A stretch of DNA of 64,000 bases from contig NZ_PDJF01000001.1 of the NCBI RefSeq assembly GCF_002563965.1, positions 1,922,001 to 1,986,000 of the forward strand. The letters run 5' to 3'. A program made the translations under genes and the position numbers. This stretch comes from Corynebacterium renale (GTDB lineage: Bacteria; Actinomycetota; Actinomycetes; Mycobacteriales; Mycobacteriaceae). The notes below the pieces were generated by a model. It was not told the origin of the DNA. It worked only from the letters and a program-made list of their open reading frames with translations, and searched no databases. Shown here piece by piece: positions 17,906 through 25,496 of the stretch (positions are counted from its first letter, which is position 1; each line of letters opens with the position of its first letter).

Positions 17906-19499
17906 AGGGCAACGCCGAGCGCGACCTACCAGCACTGGACGCCTCCCATGGTTTTCGCTTGAATTCTTTGGCAGAGCCAATGCCGTCGCGCTCGGAGGCG
18001 TCTGCGTGTATGCGTCCTATGAGCCCCTCGGATGGTGGTGGGCGGCTCTGATCGGCTTGAGCCTACTCACTGCCGGCTTAATTCCGTGGACCGCTAAGAC
18101 TGGGCCCAGCGGTAGTCAAGGTGCGTTTCTTGGTTGGGTCTTCGGGTTAGTTACCTACCTTTTGTTGCTGCCGTGGATAGGGGAGTTTGTAGGCCAGCTG
18201 CCATACGTTGCTCTGGCGCTAGCATGCTCCCTGTATAGCCTTCTCATGGGCTGCATCGGCGCGCTACTTTTGCGCCATCACTGGGGCATAATCATCTTTC
18301 CTTTCTGGTTCGTCGCAACCGAGTTTTTCGTATCCTCGTGGCCATTCGGTGGCTTCGCCTGGGTCCGTGTTGCCTGGGGGCAGATCGAAGGTCCGCTAGC
18401 AGGTTTCGCTCGTTGGGGTGGTCCAGCGTTGGTGACCTTCTGGGCCACCGCGATAGCTGTGTGGCTGGTTGCAGCCATCCTTTGCCGGCCAACATCGCGC
18501 CGGGGCTTTGCCGTAGCCACTGCCGTATTCGCAGTCATCGCAGTGATTCAACCACTACTTATAATAGCGACCGCCGCGGACCCAGTGGGCTCTACGAAGG
18601 TAGCGGCTGTGCAGGGCAATGTGCCCCGCATGGGGCTAGATTTTAACGCTCAGCGTAGAGCAGTTTTGGCGAACCATGTGCGCGAGACACAGAAGATTGA
18701 TACGCCTGTGGACATCGTCGTATGGCCGGAAAATTCTTCAGATGTAAATCCTTATCAGGACAAAGAAGCCGCAGACCTCATCCGCCAAGCGTCGGCTGCG
18801 GTCAACGCTCCAATCCTGGTGGGAACAATTACTGTCGACGACGTCGGCCCCCGCAACACTATGACGGTGATTAATCCTGATTACGCTGCCAGCAGTATTG
18901 GCCCATTTTCCCAGATGGAAGAGTTTCACCACAAGAAGTACTTGCAGCCATTCGGGGAGACTATGCCGATGCGTGAATTTTTCCGGCTCTTCTCATCGTA
19001 TGTCGATCAGGCCGGTAATTTTCAGCCTGGTGAAGGTGATGGGGTAGTCCGCATCGGCGGCATCGCCTTGGGCATTGCTACCTGTTTTGAGGTCATTTTT
19101 GATCAGGCGTACCGGGAGGCAGTCCGTAACGGCGCCCAGCTTCTTGCTACGCCGACAAACAATGCCACGTTTGGGTTTACCGATATGACTTACCAGCAAC
19201 TTGCTATGAGCCGGATGCGCGCTATTGAGTTGGACCGCGCCGTTGTGGTAGCTGCTACATCCGGTGTATCTGCGATCGTGGAACCGGATGGCTCTGTACT
19301 TGAATCCACTGAGATTTTTGAGGCCAACAATCTCGTTGCGGAACTTCCGTTGAAAGATTCCGTCACCCCGGCGGCAAGGTTCGGTTATTGGGTTCAGTTA
19401 GTTCTCGTTATGATAGGAGTGTTTGGCGCCGCTATCGTCATTGGTCTGTGGTGGCGCAGCAAGAATAAAGGCCAGCGTGCCCGTAGGCGCCGTATATGA
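17871..19499 (+). CDS. lnt: Apolipoprotein N-acyltransferase (Ppm2/Lnt)
   Basis: Integral membrane acyltransferase of 542 aa that N-acylates diacylglyceryl-Cys of lipoproteins. An N-terminal basic cytosolic stretch is followed by about six transmembrane helices (40-235), a nitrilase-like outside domain (250-490) with catalytic Glu287 (VWPENSSD), Lys near 355 (HHKKYLQPFGE) and Cys405 (ATCFEVIFD), then a final helix near 508-528. It lies 15 nt upstream of ppm1; in C. glutamicum the same two proteins (Ppm2 and Ppm1) are neighbours, and in M. tuberculosis they are fused in one polypeptide. Start overlaps fxsA. Confidence 0.93.
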   Translation: MASKAQKNARTKGQRRARPTSTGRLPWFSLEFFGRANAVALGGVCVYASYEPLGWWWAALIGLSLLTAGLIPWTAKTGPSGSQGAFLGWVFGLVTYLLLLPWIGEFVGQLPYVALALACSLYSLLMGCIGALLLRHHWGIIIFPFWFVATEFFVSSWPFGGFAWVRVAWGQIEGPLAGFARWGGPALVTFWATAIAVWLVAAILCRPTSRRGFAVATAVFAVIAVIQPLLIIATAADPVGSTKVAAVQGNVPRMGLDFNAQRRAVLANHVRETQKIDTPVDIVVWPENSSDVNPYQDKEAADLIRQASAAVNAPILVGTITVDDVGPRNTMTVINPDYAASSIGPFSQMEEFHHKKYLQPFGETMPMREFFRLFSSYVDQAGNFQPGEGDGVVRIGGIALGIATCFEVIFDQAYREAVRNGAQLLATPTNNATFGFTDMTYQQLAMSRMRAIELDRAVVVAATSGVSAIVEPDGSVLESTEIFEANNLVAELPLKDSVTPAARFGYWVQLVLVMIGVFGAAIVIGLWWRSKNKGQRARRRRI

Positions 19500-19514
19500 T
19501 AAAGGAGTTTGCCT

Positions 19515-20318
19515 GTGGCTAAACCGAGTGACAAGACCTTGGTCATCATTCCGACGTATAACGAATTAGAAAATGTATCGTTGATCGTCGGTCGTGTGCG
19601 CGCTGCCTGCCCAACGGTTGACATCCTTGTGGTCGATGACAACAGCCCGGATGGCACCGGCGACAGGGCAGATGAGCTGGCTGCTGAAGACTCGAACATC
19701 CATGTCTTGCACCGCGAGGGCAAAGGTGGCCTGCTCGGCGCCTATCTAGCAGGCTTTGAGTGGGGGCTTGACCGTGATTACACCGTACTGTGCGAGATGG
19801 ATGCAGATGGTTCCCACGCACCTGAGCAACTACATCTTTTGTTAGAGCAAATTGACGAGGGCGCTGATCTGGTGATCGGTTCCCGCTACGTTCCCGGCGG
19901 CAAGGTTGTCAACTGGCCCGCAAAGCGGTACTGGTTGTCCAAACTCGGTAACATCTACATTTCTGCAGCGTTGGGCGCCGGTCTATCCGACATGACCGCA
20001 GGTTATCGCGCTTTCCGACGCGAGCTTCTGGAAGACCTCGACTTCGACGCTCTTTCGGCAGCTGGTTACATTTTCCAGGTCGATGTGGCGTTCCGAGCTG
20101 TGGAGGCCGGTTACGACGTGCGTGAAGTGCCAATTACGTTCACCGAGCGCGAAATCGGCGAATCGAAGCTTGACGGCAGCTTTGTCAAGGACTCTCTGTT
20201 TGAGGTCACAAAGTGGGGCTTGAAGCATCGTGGGCAACAGATTCGTGACTTAGGTTCGGAAATGTCCCGCCTTGTAGGCCGCGAGATTAAAGAACGCACG
20301 AAGAAATTCTCCAGCTAA
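19515..20318 (+). CDS. ppm1: Polyprenol monophosphomannose synthase Ppm1
   Basis: GT2 glycosyltransferase, 267 aa, making polyprenyl-phospho-mannose from GDP-mannose for lipomannan/LAM synthesis and protein O-mannosylation. Visible motifs: VIIPTYNELENV at the N-terminus, VVDDNSPDGT near 40, DAD at 96-98 (metal binding) and GSRYVPGGKVVNW near 124. No transmembrane helices, so it depends on the membrane partner encoded just upstream. GTG 19515 is chosen over TTG 19509 because AAAGGAG (19501-19507) sits 7 nt before it. A strong terminator follows the gene. Confidence 0.93.
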   Translation: MAKPSDKTLVIIPTYNELENVSLIVGRVRAACPTVDILVVDDNSPDGTGDRADELAAEDSNIHVLHREGKGGLLGAYLAGFEWGLDRDYTVLCEMDADGSHAPEQLHLLLEQIDEGADLVIGSRYVPGGKVVNWPAKRYWLSKLGNIYISAALGAGLSDMTAGYRAFRRELLEDLDFDALSAAGYIFQVDVAFRAVEAGYDVREVPITFTEREIGESKLDGSFVKDSLFEVTKWGLKHRGQQIRDLGSEMSRLVGREIKERTKKFSS

Positions 20319-20340
20319 CACGTCTGCGGCATAGAGTAAG

Positions 20341-20366
20341 GGCCAGCGCTTGGTGAAGCGCTGGCC
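20341..20366. terminator. Bidirectional terminator between ppm1 and rbpA
   Basis: GGCCAGCGCTT (20341-20351) and AAGCGCTGGCC (20356-20366) form a perfect 11-bp stem with a GGTG loop, followed by CTTTC on the plus strand. The genes on both sides converge here. Confidence 0.85.
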
Positions 20367-20394
20367 CTTTCGTCGCAAAGCACGAGAGCGTTAC

Positions 20395-20778
20395 TTATTC
20401 TGCGGCGGCTTCCTCTTCTTTTTGCTGCTTGAGCAGACGGGTAGCCTCACGACGACGCTTACGGAGTGCCTCGATACGTTCTTCCAAGAGCTCGTCGAGT
20501 TCCTCGAGCGAACGGCGCTCACGGAGCATATCCCAGTGCGTACGAGCCGGCTTATCGGGCTTTGCTTCGACACCTTCACCTTCGATGAGGGTGCCTTCTT
20601 GGCCGTTCTTACACAGCCAAGTGGCGGGAATTTCGGCGTCATCGGCAAAAGGAACGTCAAAGATTTCACCTGATGGGGTACGGTATTTAACCATCTGGCG
20701 TGGCGCAAGATCGTGATCACGATCGGTTTCATAACTTACCGCTCCCATGCGGCTACCCCGAAGTACGCGATCTGCCAT
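20395..20778 (-). CDS. rbpA: RNA polymerase-binding protein RbpA
   Basis: 127-aa actinobacterial transcription factor that binds the principal sigma factor, stabilises open complexes and lowers rifampicin sensitivity. Sequence order fits RbpA: N-terminal tail (MADRVLRGSRMGAVSYETDR), core beta-barrel (TPSGEIFDVPFADDAEIPATW), basic linker and sigma-interaction helix, here with a longer acidic/basic C-terminal coil. ATG 20778 is preferred to ATG 20784 because AGAAGGGA sits 9 nt before it and the protein then starts like its relatives. A sigma-H/R type promoter and an overlapping TATACT -10 are seen upstream. Confidence 0.95.
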   Translation of the reverse strand: MADRVLRGSRMGAVSYETDRDHDLAPRQMVKYRTPSGEIFDVPFADDAEIPATWLCKNGQEGTLIEGEGVEAKPDKPARTHWDMLRERRSLEELDELLEERIEALRKRRREATRLLKQQKEEEAAAE

Positions 20779-20816
20779 GGTCATCAGTCCCTTCTATCAT
20801 CCAACTGTTGCTACAG

Positions 20817-20847
20817 AGTATAACGGAGCACCCACTGAGTTTGTTCC
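20817..20847 (-). promoter_or_regulatory. Candidate rbpA promoter: sigma-H type boxes plus TATACT
   Basis: On the minus strand GGAAC (20847-20843) and CGTT (20825-20822) are 17 nt apart, close to the GGAA(T)-N17-20-(C/G)GTT pattern of corynebacterial sigma-H and streptomycete sigma-R. TATACT (20822-20817) overlaps the distal box and would suit the housekeeping sigma factor. rbpA of Streptomyces coelicolor is known to be a sigma-R target. Confidence 0.55.
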
Positions 20848-20900
20848 CGCGGTCCACGTGCGTTTTAACCGTAGGTGGGGGAGTTTAACAGTACGTCGGT

Positions 20901-20906
20901 TATGAT
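20901..20906 (+). promoter_or_regulatory. -10 box TATGAT for a leaderless message
   Basis: TATGAT ends 7 nt before ATG 20914 and no Shine-Dalgarno sequence is present, so transcription probably starts at or next to the start codon. This also decides ATG 20914 over ATG 20902. Confidence 0.5.
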
Positions 20907-20913
20907 AAGACAG

Positions 20914-21246
20914 ATGAAGAATCCTACGACGAAGCCGCCACAGTGTGCGTGGTGTGGGGCTGAGATTGCATCCGCCGGACGTGGGCGTCCACGGAAGTAT
21001 TGCTCTGCCTCATGCAAACAACGCGCTTATGAACAGCGGCATAACGTAGTAGGGACTCAGATTCCAGATGATGCCGTCATCCTTGCAGCTGATAAGGCTG
21101 ACCGCCTCCGCGACGGGCTGTTTGAGCTGCGGTGCGTTGCTGAAGATATACGGACTGCCGCCAATGAAGGAGCGACTGCAGAGGAAATGACAGCACTATG
21201 TCAGGAACTTGTAGACATGGCTCGGACGATTGAAAAGTTAAGGTAG
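20914..21246 (+). CDS. Small four-cysteine (zinc-ribbon-like) protein
   Basis: 110 aa, no family recognised. Cys11-X2-Cys14 (CAWC) and Cys30-X3-Cys34 (CSASC), separated by a basic GRGRPRKY stretch, look like a small zinc-binding module, followed by KQRAYEQR; this resembles short zinc fingers found in actinobacterial DNA-binding proteins. The C-terminal half (about 50-110) is predicted helical and acidic (DKADRLRDGLFELRCVAEDI). It is divergent from rbpA and 6 nt upstream of the YceI gene, so it may be co-transcribed with it. Nucleic-acid binding is only an inference. Confidence 0.7.
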   Translation: MKNPTTKPPQCAWCGAEIASAGRGRPRKYCSASCKQRAYEQRHNVVGTQIPDDAVILAADKADRLRDGLFELRCVAEDIRTAANEGATAEEMTALCQELVDMARTIEKLR

Positions 21247-21252
21247 GACTCT

Positions 21253-21942
21253 ATGCGTCAGCGCAAACTCGTGACCACGATTTTCGTGGTTGCGATTATC
21301 CTCATTGCCACGGTCAGTGTGCTTCCCACCGTGATATCCGCGATGATGGGGCCAGGCGTAAAGACCGAAGGCCTCTCAGCAAAAAATGCCTCGCCAGCGG
21401 AAACAGAACTGGACGGGGAGTGGTCGATCGTGCAGGGCAGCGGTGATAATACAACGTCCGTAGGGTATACGTTCCACGAGGTGCTACCAGGTGACAAACG
21501 CATTACTTCAGGATCGACGCAACACGTCGAGGGGTCGGTCACGATTTCTGGAGAAACCCTTACCGCAGGCGAAGTCATTGTAGATATGCAGAAGGTCGCG
21601 TCCGACAATGAACGCCGTGACATTAACGTTCGTATGAAAGTTCTCGAGACGGACACATTTCCAACAGCTGAATTTCACGTCACCCGACCAGTCGAACTCT
21701 CACACATCCCGGCTGATGGCACAACTGGCACCGCAGAACTCACCGGTGAATTGACGATTCACGGAGTGACACAGGAAGTCACCACCGATGTAGAGGCGCT
21801 TCGCGACGGCACGCGCCTCATCGTGAGCGGCGACGTCCCAATCACGCGTTCGCAGTTCGATGTAGAGACTCCTGATTTCATCGCCGCGTCTATTGACGAT
21901 CAAGGCGAGTTGAACATTCGGTTAGCTATGGAAAAGAAATAA
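21253..21942 (+). CDS. YceI-family lipocalin-like protein, membrane anchored
   Basis: 229 aa. An N-terminal hydrophobic helix at 6-27 (VTTIFVVAIILIATVSVLP) without a clear cleavage site suggests a membrane anchor with the rest outside the membrane. From about residue 52 the YceI pattern appears: DGEWSIVQGSG, then GSVTISGETLTAGEVIVDM, FPTAEFHVTRPVEL, and GELTIHGVTQEVTTDVEA. YceI proteins are beta-barrels that bind isoprenoid or other lipid ligands. The next small membrane gene overlaps its stop (TAATG), indicating coupling. Confidence 0.85.
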   Translation: MRQRKLVTTIFVVAIILIATVSVLPTVISAMMGPGVKTEGLSAKNASPAETELDGEWSIVQGSGDNTTSVGYTFHEVLPGDKRITSGSTQHVEGSVTISGETLTAGEVIVDMQKVASDNERRDINVRMKVLETDTFPTAEFHVTRPVELSHIPADGTTGTAELTGELTIHGVTQEVTTDVEALRDGTRLIVSGDVPITRSQFDVETPDFIAASIDDQGELNIRLAMEKK

Positions 21943-22127
21943 TGATTCCTGCGCGTATCATTCCAGTCCTGTGGATTCGCTTTCTCGTCATTCTCGCATT
22001 CCTGGTGTGGGTGACTACACAACAGCAATGGCTCTTCGTAGCAATCGCAGCCATTCTGGTCGCGATCACGGGGTTCCAGATTGCCGGAGCGTATCGGGCG
22101 AAACGCGAAGCCAGGCGCGACGCCTAA
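21942..22127 (+). CDS. Small membrane protein of unknown function
   Basis: 61 aa with two hydrophobic stretches (about 6-24 and 29-48: WLFVAIAAILVAITGFQIAG) and a basic end KREARRDA, so the C-terminus probably faces the cytosol. The start ATG overlaps the stop of the YceI-type gene by one base. No family recognised. The pair may work together at the membrane; this rests only on coupling. Confidence 0.65.
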   Translation: MIPARIIPVLWIRFLVILAFLVWVTTQQQWLFVAIAAILVAITGFQIAGAYRAKREARRDA

Positions 22128-22195
22128 GGCCTCACTAAAGCCTGTACATGTCGGGACGGTTCATTCAAGTTTAAGCATGAACTTTCTAGGCGCTG

Positions 22196-22241
22196 GAATA
22201 CGCCTCTAATTACGTCACGTTACGTAATTAGAGGCGTATTC
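22196..22241. repeat. Perfect 20-bp inverted repeat in a convergent spacer
   Basis: Left arm 22196-22215 and right arm 22222-22241 are exact reverse complements around the loop CACGTT. The arms include CTAATTACGT. No T-run follows on either strand. It lies between two convergent genes, so it may act as a bidirectional terminator, but the inner palindromic core TACGT...ACGTA also resembles an operator. The 209-bp spacer (22128-22336) holds nothing else recognisable. Confidence 0.75.
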
Positions 22242-22336
22242 GCGGTCGCACCTAAATTAGCCCCCGGTCAGCCATCCATCCAGAATTGTCCGATAATGTA
22301 CATTATGTCAACTAAGGCCTGGCCGCTCGGGTGACA

Positions 22337-23236
22337 CTACTCAACAACTGGAACCCACACAGCAAACTCGTCTCCCCGCCCGGCCTCTACAGCCTTCTTC
22401 CATTCTTGCTCCGTTCCGCCAGCGACAGATACCGGCATTGACCAGTGAACCTCGCCTGGACCGTAGCCGCCGACGGAAGCCGTCAGGAATCCGAGCGCAC
22501 TTACATACACCGCATCCCAGTCCGCTACAGCGTCGGACCAACGCCGAACATCGTGTGGGCCGTCGATAGTAAAGATCCGGGCGTTCTCAATCCCTTCAAC
22601 GCCATAGACTGTCACAGACTCTCCGGCTGGCAGGTTGACATAATATCCGCCCCACCACATGCGAGTCACCGAACCGTCGGCGAGCTTAATGCCGGTAACT
22701 CCGGCGACGCTTAAGTCTTGGCCGTGAGTATCACGGACCGTTGCGGGGACAATTTCCTGCGGACTAGACAAAGCCTGCAAAGCCCCAACGCTCTCTAGAT
22801 ACTCACCACAACGCTGCAAAGCGGGATCTAGCTCCGCGCAGGCAGCAATACGTTCTGAGCTCGTATGTTCGTGCCACCGAACCATATGGTTTGCCACTCG
22901 CGCAACAATCCGACGCGTTTTCACCTCTGCTCCCCCTTCGAGCGGGACAGACAATCCCATCGCGCACGCGCGGGCTGCCGGCCCCGATACATCAGGGGCA
23001 TTGTTATCGGTTGCCCTGGCGAGAGCGTTGCCAATTTCATGGAGGAATTCCGCAAGTGTGCCTTGATCTTCGCGCCCGTAGCCGAAGTGCGCTAAGTAAT
23101 CTAGGAGGAATACACGCCCACGTGCACTATGCAGAAGTTGTTCAGTCAATGGATATTGTGCTGCCCCCGCAGCTGCAGAATATTCAGCATCGACGCTGTT
23201 AGACGATTTTTTCGTTTGGTCTTCTTGGTGTGCCAT
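22337..23236 (-). CDS. Hypothetical protein, 299 aa
   Basis: Family not recognised. The N-terminal 110 residues look helical (YPLTEQLLHSARGRVFLLDYLAHFGYGR), followed by a region with RIVARVANHMVRWHEHTSSERIAACA. The C-terminal half has small beta segments (GYYVNLPAGESVTVYGVEGI, RIFTIDGPHDVRRWSDAVADWDAVYVSALGF). No signal peptide or transmembrane helix, so probably cytosolic. A TACTAT -10 box lies 6 nt upstream of the ATG and no ribosome site is visible, suggesting a leaderless message. It is divergent from the phosphoribosyltransferase gene. Confidence 0.7.
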   Translation of the reverse strand: MAHQEDQTKKSSNSVDAEYSAAAGAAQYPLTEQLLHSARGRVFLLDYLAHFGYGREDQGTLAEFLHEIGNALARATDNNAPDVSGPAARACAMGLSVPLEGGAEVKTRRIVARVANHMVRWHEHTSSERIAACAELDPALQRCGEYLESVGALQALSSPQEIVPATVRDTHGQDLSVAGVTGIKLADGSVTRMWWGGYYVNLPAGESVTVYGVEGIENARIFTIDGPHDVRRWSDAVADWDAVYVSALGFLTASVGGYGPGEVHWSMPVSVAGGTEQEWKKAVEAGRGDEFAVWVPVVE

Positions 23237-23242
23237 ACCCGA

Positions 23243-23248
23243 ATAGTA
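23243..23248 (-). promoter_or_regulatory. -10 box TACTAT, leaderless
   Basis: Six nucleotides separate the box from the ATG at 23236 on the minus strand; the intervening bases hold no ribosome-binding site. Confidence 0.45.
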
Positions 23249-23373
23249 CTCGCATGCAAACTACCTTGTGAGGAGTTTCTTTGCCTATTACCCCCATCTG
23301 GGTAGGCATGGTTGACTCAACGCAGTCTCGCATGTTCGCCAGCGCTATTGTGCACTGTTCTGAAGCGGGGTGT

Positions 23374-23379
23374 TAATGT
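23374..23379 (+). promoter_or_regulatory. -10 box TAATGT, leaderless
   Basis: The box ends 6 nt before ATG 23386, with only AGGTTC between; no room for a normal leader. Confidence 0.45.
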
Positions 23380-23385
23380 AGGTTC

Positions 23386-23871
23386 ATGGACGAACAGCGC
23401 GAAAATTTGACCTATGAAACGTTTGGCACAGCAGTACGCGAACTCGCTGCCGACATCCTCGAGGACTACCAGCCAGACCTCATTCTCTCCATTGCACGTG
23501 GCGGCCTTCTCATCGGTGGCGCCCTAGGCTACGCGATGGACATCAAGAACGTTTCCGTTATCAACGTGGAGTTCTACACCGGCGTAGATGAGCGTCTTGA
23601 GCAGCCCGTAATGCTGCCGCCCACCCCGAAGGCAGTTGACCTGTCAGGTATGAAGGTTCTCATCGCTGATGACGTCGCAGATACCGGCGAGACGCTCAAA
23701 CTCGTCCAAGACTACTGCGCCGAAACAGTCGCAGAATCGCGCACTGCAGTGATCTACGCAAAGTCTCGTTCCATCATTCAACCTGACTACGTGTGGAAGA
23801 AGACTGACCAGTGGATTAACTTCCCGTGGTCAGTATTGCCACCGGTCAACGCTGAGATCGAAAAACCTTAA
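23386..23871 (+). CDS. Purine-type phosphoribosyltransferase
   Basis: 161-aa type I PRTase. The PRPP loop VLIADDVADTGET lies near residues 89-101, an upstream SIARGGLLIGGALGYAMD segment gives the pyrophosphate loop (Arg-Gly), and the C-terminal VWKKTDQWINFPWSVLPP matches the xanthine/hypoxanthine-like COG2236 group. It probably salvages a purine base with PRPP in the cytosol; the exact base cannot be told. Single gene with its own promoter upstream (TAATGT) and a long hairpin terminator downstream. Confidence 0.85.
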   Translation: MDEQRENLTYETFGTAVRELAADILEDYQPDLILSIARGGLLIGGALGYAMDIKNVSVINVEFYTGVDERLEQPVMLPPTPKAVDLSGMKVLIADDVADTGETLKLVQDYCAETVAESRTAVIYAKSRSIIQPDYVWKKTDQWINFPWSVLPPVNAEIEKP

Positions 23872-23888
23872 ATTCGCCACTATTTTTA

Positions 23889-23923
23889 GCGGTGACACAG
23901 AGCATACAGCTCAGTGTCACCGC
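23889..23923. terminator. Long hairpin between convergent genes
   Basis: GCGGTGACAC (23889-23898) pairs with GTGTCACCGC (23914-23923); one A-A mismatch and GAGC/GCTC extend the stem inward to a 5-nt loop. The A/T-rich TATTTTTA on its left suits termination of the minus-strand gene; it probably works in both directions. Confidence 0.75.
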
Positions 23924-23941
23924 GCCTGCGTCTCATGGGGT

Positions 23942-25249
23942 TCAGCGCGTACGAGGGGAACGGGTGGCCAGCGTAAACTGCACGGCGTCAATCATCTGCA
24001 GGTTCAACAGCGCTTGCTTGACTCCAAAGTAGTACTCCCAGAGTTTGCGGAAGACGGAATCAAATCCTTCCGCTGCGGCCTCTCTGGCGTTGCCTACGAA
24101 AAGCTTTGCTTGGAGTTCCGCACTATAGGCGTAGTGGATGCCAAAGTGATTCTCTGTCTCGATGTATAAACGGCTTGTCGCAGCAATGTCTTGTCGCACC
24201 TGGTCTAGCTGAGGATAGGACAGGGCGGGCCAGATGTATGCACGAATTGCATCCATACTTCTGATTCCGGACTGATTCAGTGCTGGCAGCGCAACCAAAG
24301 ATTGCAGCCCTGCTCGCCCACCGGGGGCAAGAGTGCGGTCAATTATTGCCAGCATGCGCGACCGATCTCGTGGTGGCAATAGTTCGTATCGCTCTGTGGA
24401 GATAATGGCATCATAGCGACTACTCAGCTTAGCGGGAATAGTCTTTTCGGTTACCCCTATGTGCACAGCGTCATCGACGCCTTGTAGGACCAGTTGCTCC
24501 TTTAACCAGGAGGCCAATTCGCGGCGTGTAGTCATCGCATCCACGATTGCTCGTCGCTGGGCAGCCGCAGCCGTCACGGCGCCACTGTGAACGGGAAGCT
24601 CCAGCACTTGGGTGCCAGCACGAACTTCACATGCGTCAAGGAGCTTCTCGACGGCGCGAGCGTGTGCATCCCGAATATCTGCGCGCTCTACGTCAACGGG
24701 TGCAGACCATTCCGTGACGTCAGCGTAGGTGCTCTCCGAGACCTTGGTTCGAACGGTCGTAGGGACTCCAGAGGCGAACATGCCGCCATGGACGCTGAGC
24801 CCGTCAAAAGAAGTGAGTCCGACAAGAGCCGGGGGAATAATACCCTCGCCAGCTTCTTCTGATTCATCTGGCCGCACCTTCGACCGCGTCACAGTCCGAG
24901 GCTGGTAGCCCACACTGATGAGTTTCTCTAGGACATGCGCCAGATTTTCGGCCCGCCATTCCCCCGCCATCCAAGATTCGGCGAACCCTAACCAACCTGA
25001 CTCTGCAATGCGATAAAACAGCGCTTCGTGCAGAACTTCGACATCGGGGTTGCCGGAAGGGTCCGTCGATAAGCCTGCTTTTGCGCACGCTCGGGCAAAG
25101 GCTGCTTCTGCTAGCCGGGCGCGGACAGTGATCCCGATCGAATCAGGAACGTGCGCCACGCCGGGCCATTGTTTCGGATCGACGTGCGAAAGGTGGGCGT
25201 CATCAGGGCGTGAAGAGTCAAGGATAGGCAATGACGGGATCGTTGGCAT
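23942..25249 (-). CDS. Cyclopropane-fatty-acid-synthase-like protein with degenerate SAM site
   Basis: 435 aa from ATG 25249, with AAAGGA 8 nt upstream. The overall plan follows the CFA synthase/mycolic cyclopropanase family: an N-terminal SCP2-like domain with GFAESWMAGEWRAENLAHVL, then a Rossmann-like domain, then the C-terminal LWEYYFGVKQALLNLQMIDAVQF. But the SAM motif that should read VLDxGCGWG is VLELPVHSGAV here, the acidic EMxEHV-type segment is STERYELL, and YIFPGG is YIWPALSY. SAM binding and catalysis therefore look doubtful. It may be a pseudoenzyme acting with a true lipid methyltransferase. An upstream extension to 25345 is open but unlikely. Confidence 0.72.
   Translation of the reverse strand: MPTIPSLPILDSSRPDDAHLSHVDPKQWPGVAHVPDSIGITVRARLAEAAFARACAKAGLSTDPSGNPDVEVLHEALFYRIAESGWLGFAESWMAGEWRAENLAHVLEKLISVGYQPRTVTRSKVRPDESEEAGEGIIPPALVGLTSFDGLSVHGGMFASGVPTTVRTKVSESTYADVTEWSAPVDVERADIRDAHARAVEKLLDACEVRAGTQVLELPVHSGAVTAAAAQRRAIVDAMTTRRELASWLKEQLVLQGVDDAVHIGVTEKTIPAKLSSRYDAIISTERYELLPPRDRSRMLAIIDRTLAPGGRAGLQSLVALPALNQSGIRSMDAIRAYIWPALSYPQLDQVRQDIAATSRLYIETENHFGIHYAYSAELQAKLFVGNAREAAAEGFDSVFRKLWEYYFGVKQALLNLQMIDAVQFTLATRSPRTR
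25075..25084 (+). repeat. 10-mer GTCGATAAGC, copy 4
   Basis: Inside the CFA-synthase-like gene, read there as part of Gly-Leu-Ser-Thr. Confidence 0.8.
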
Positions 25250-25404
25250 TGACACAGTCCTTTCAGTCCACGAGCGCGCCCGCGATGTTCCTGCGAGGTG
25301 CAGATTGTATGTTTGCGCGGACTTCAGGATAACCCCACACCCCACACTTCAGGCGAAGGCAAGCCGAGGGGACTTGAAAGACTAAGCTCTCTATCAGAGC
25401 TACA

Positions 25405-25432
25405 CCCCCGCAGTACGGCCATACTGCTGGGG
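25405..25432. other. Imperfect hairpin upstream of ndh
   Basis: CCCCCGCAGT (25405-25414) pairs with ACTGCTGGGG (25423-25432) with one mismatch. It lies about 65 nt before the ndh start, within the 247-bp divergent spacer, and may be a regulator site. Downstream TACACT at 25436-25441 could be a -10 element. Confidence 0.3.
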
Positions 25433-25496
25433 CGGTACACTACGTACTAAAGAAAGCTTCACACTCACACGCTATTTCTAGGAGACATAAACCAAA

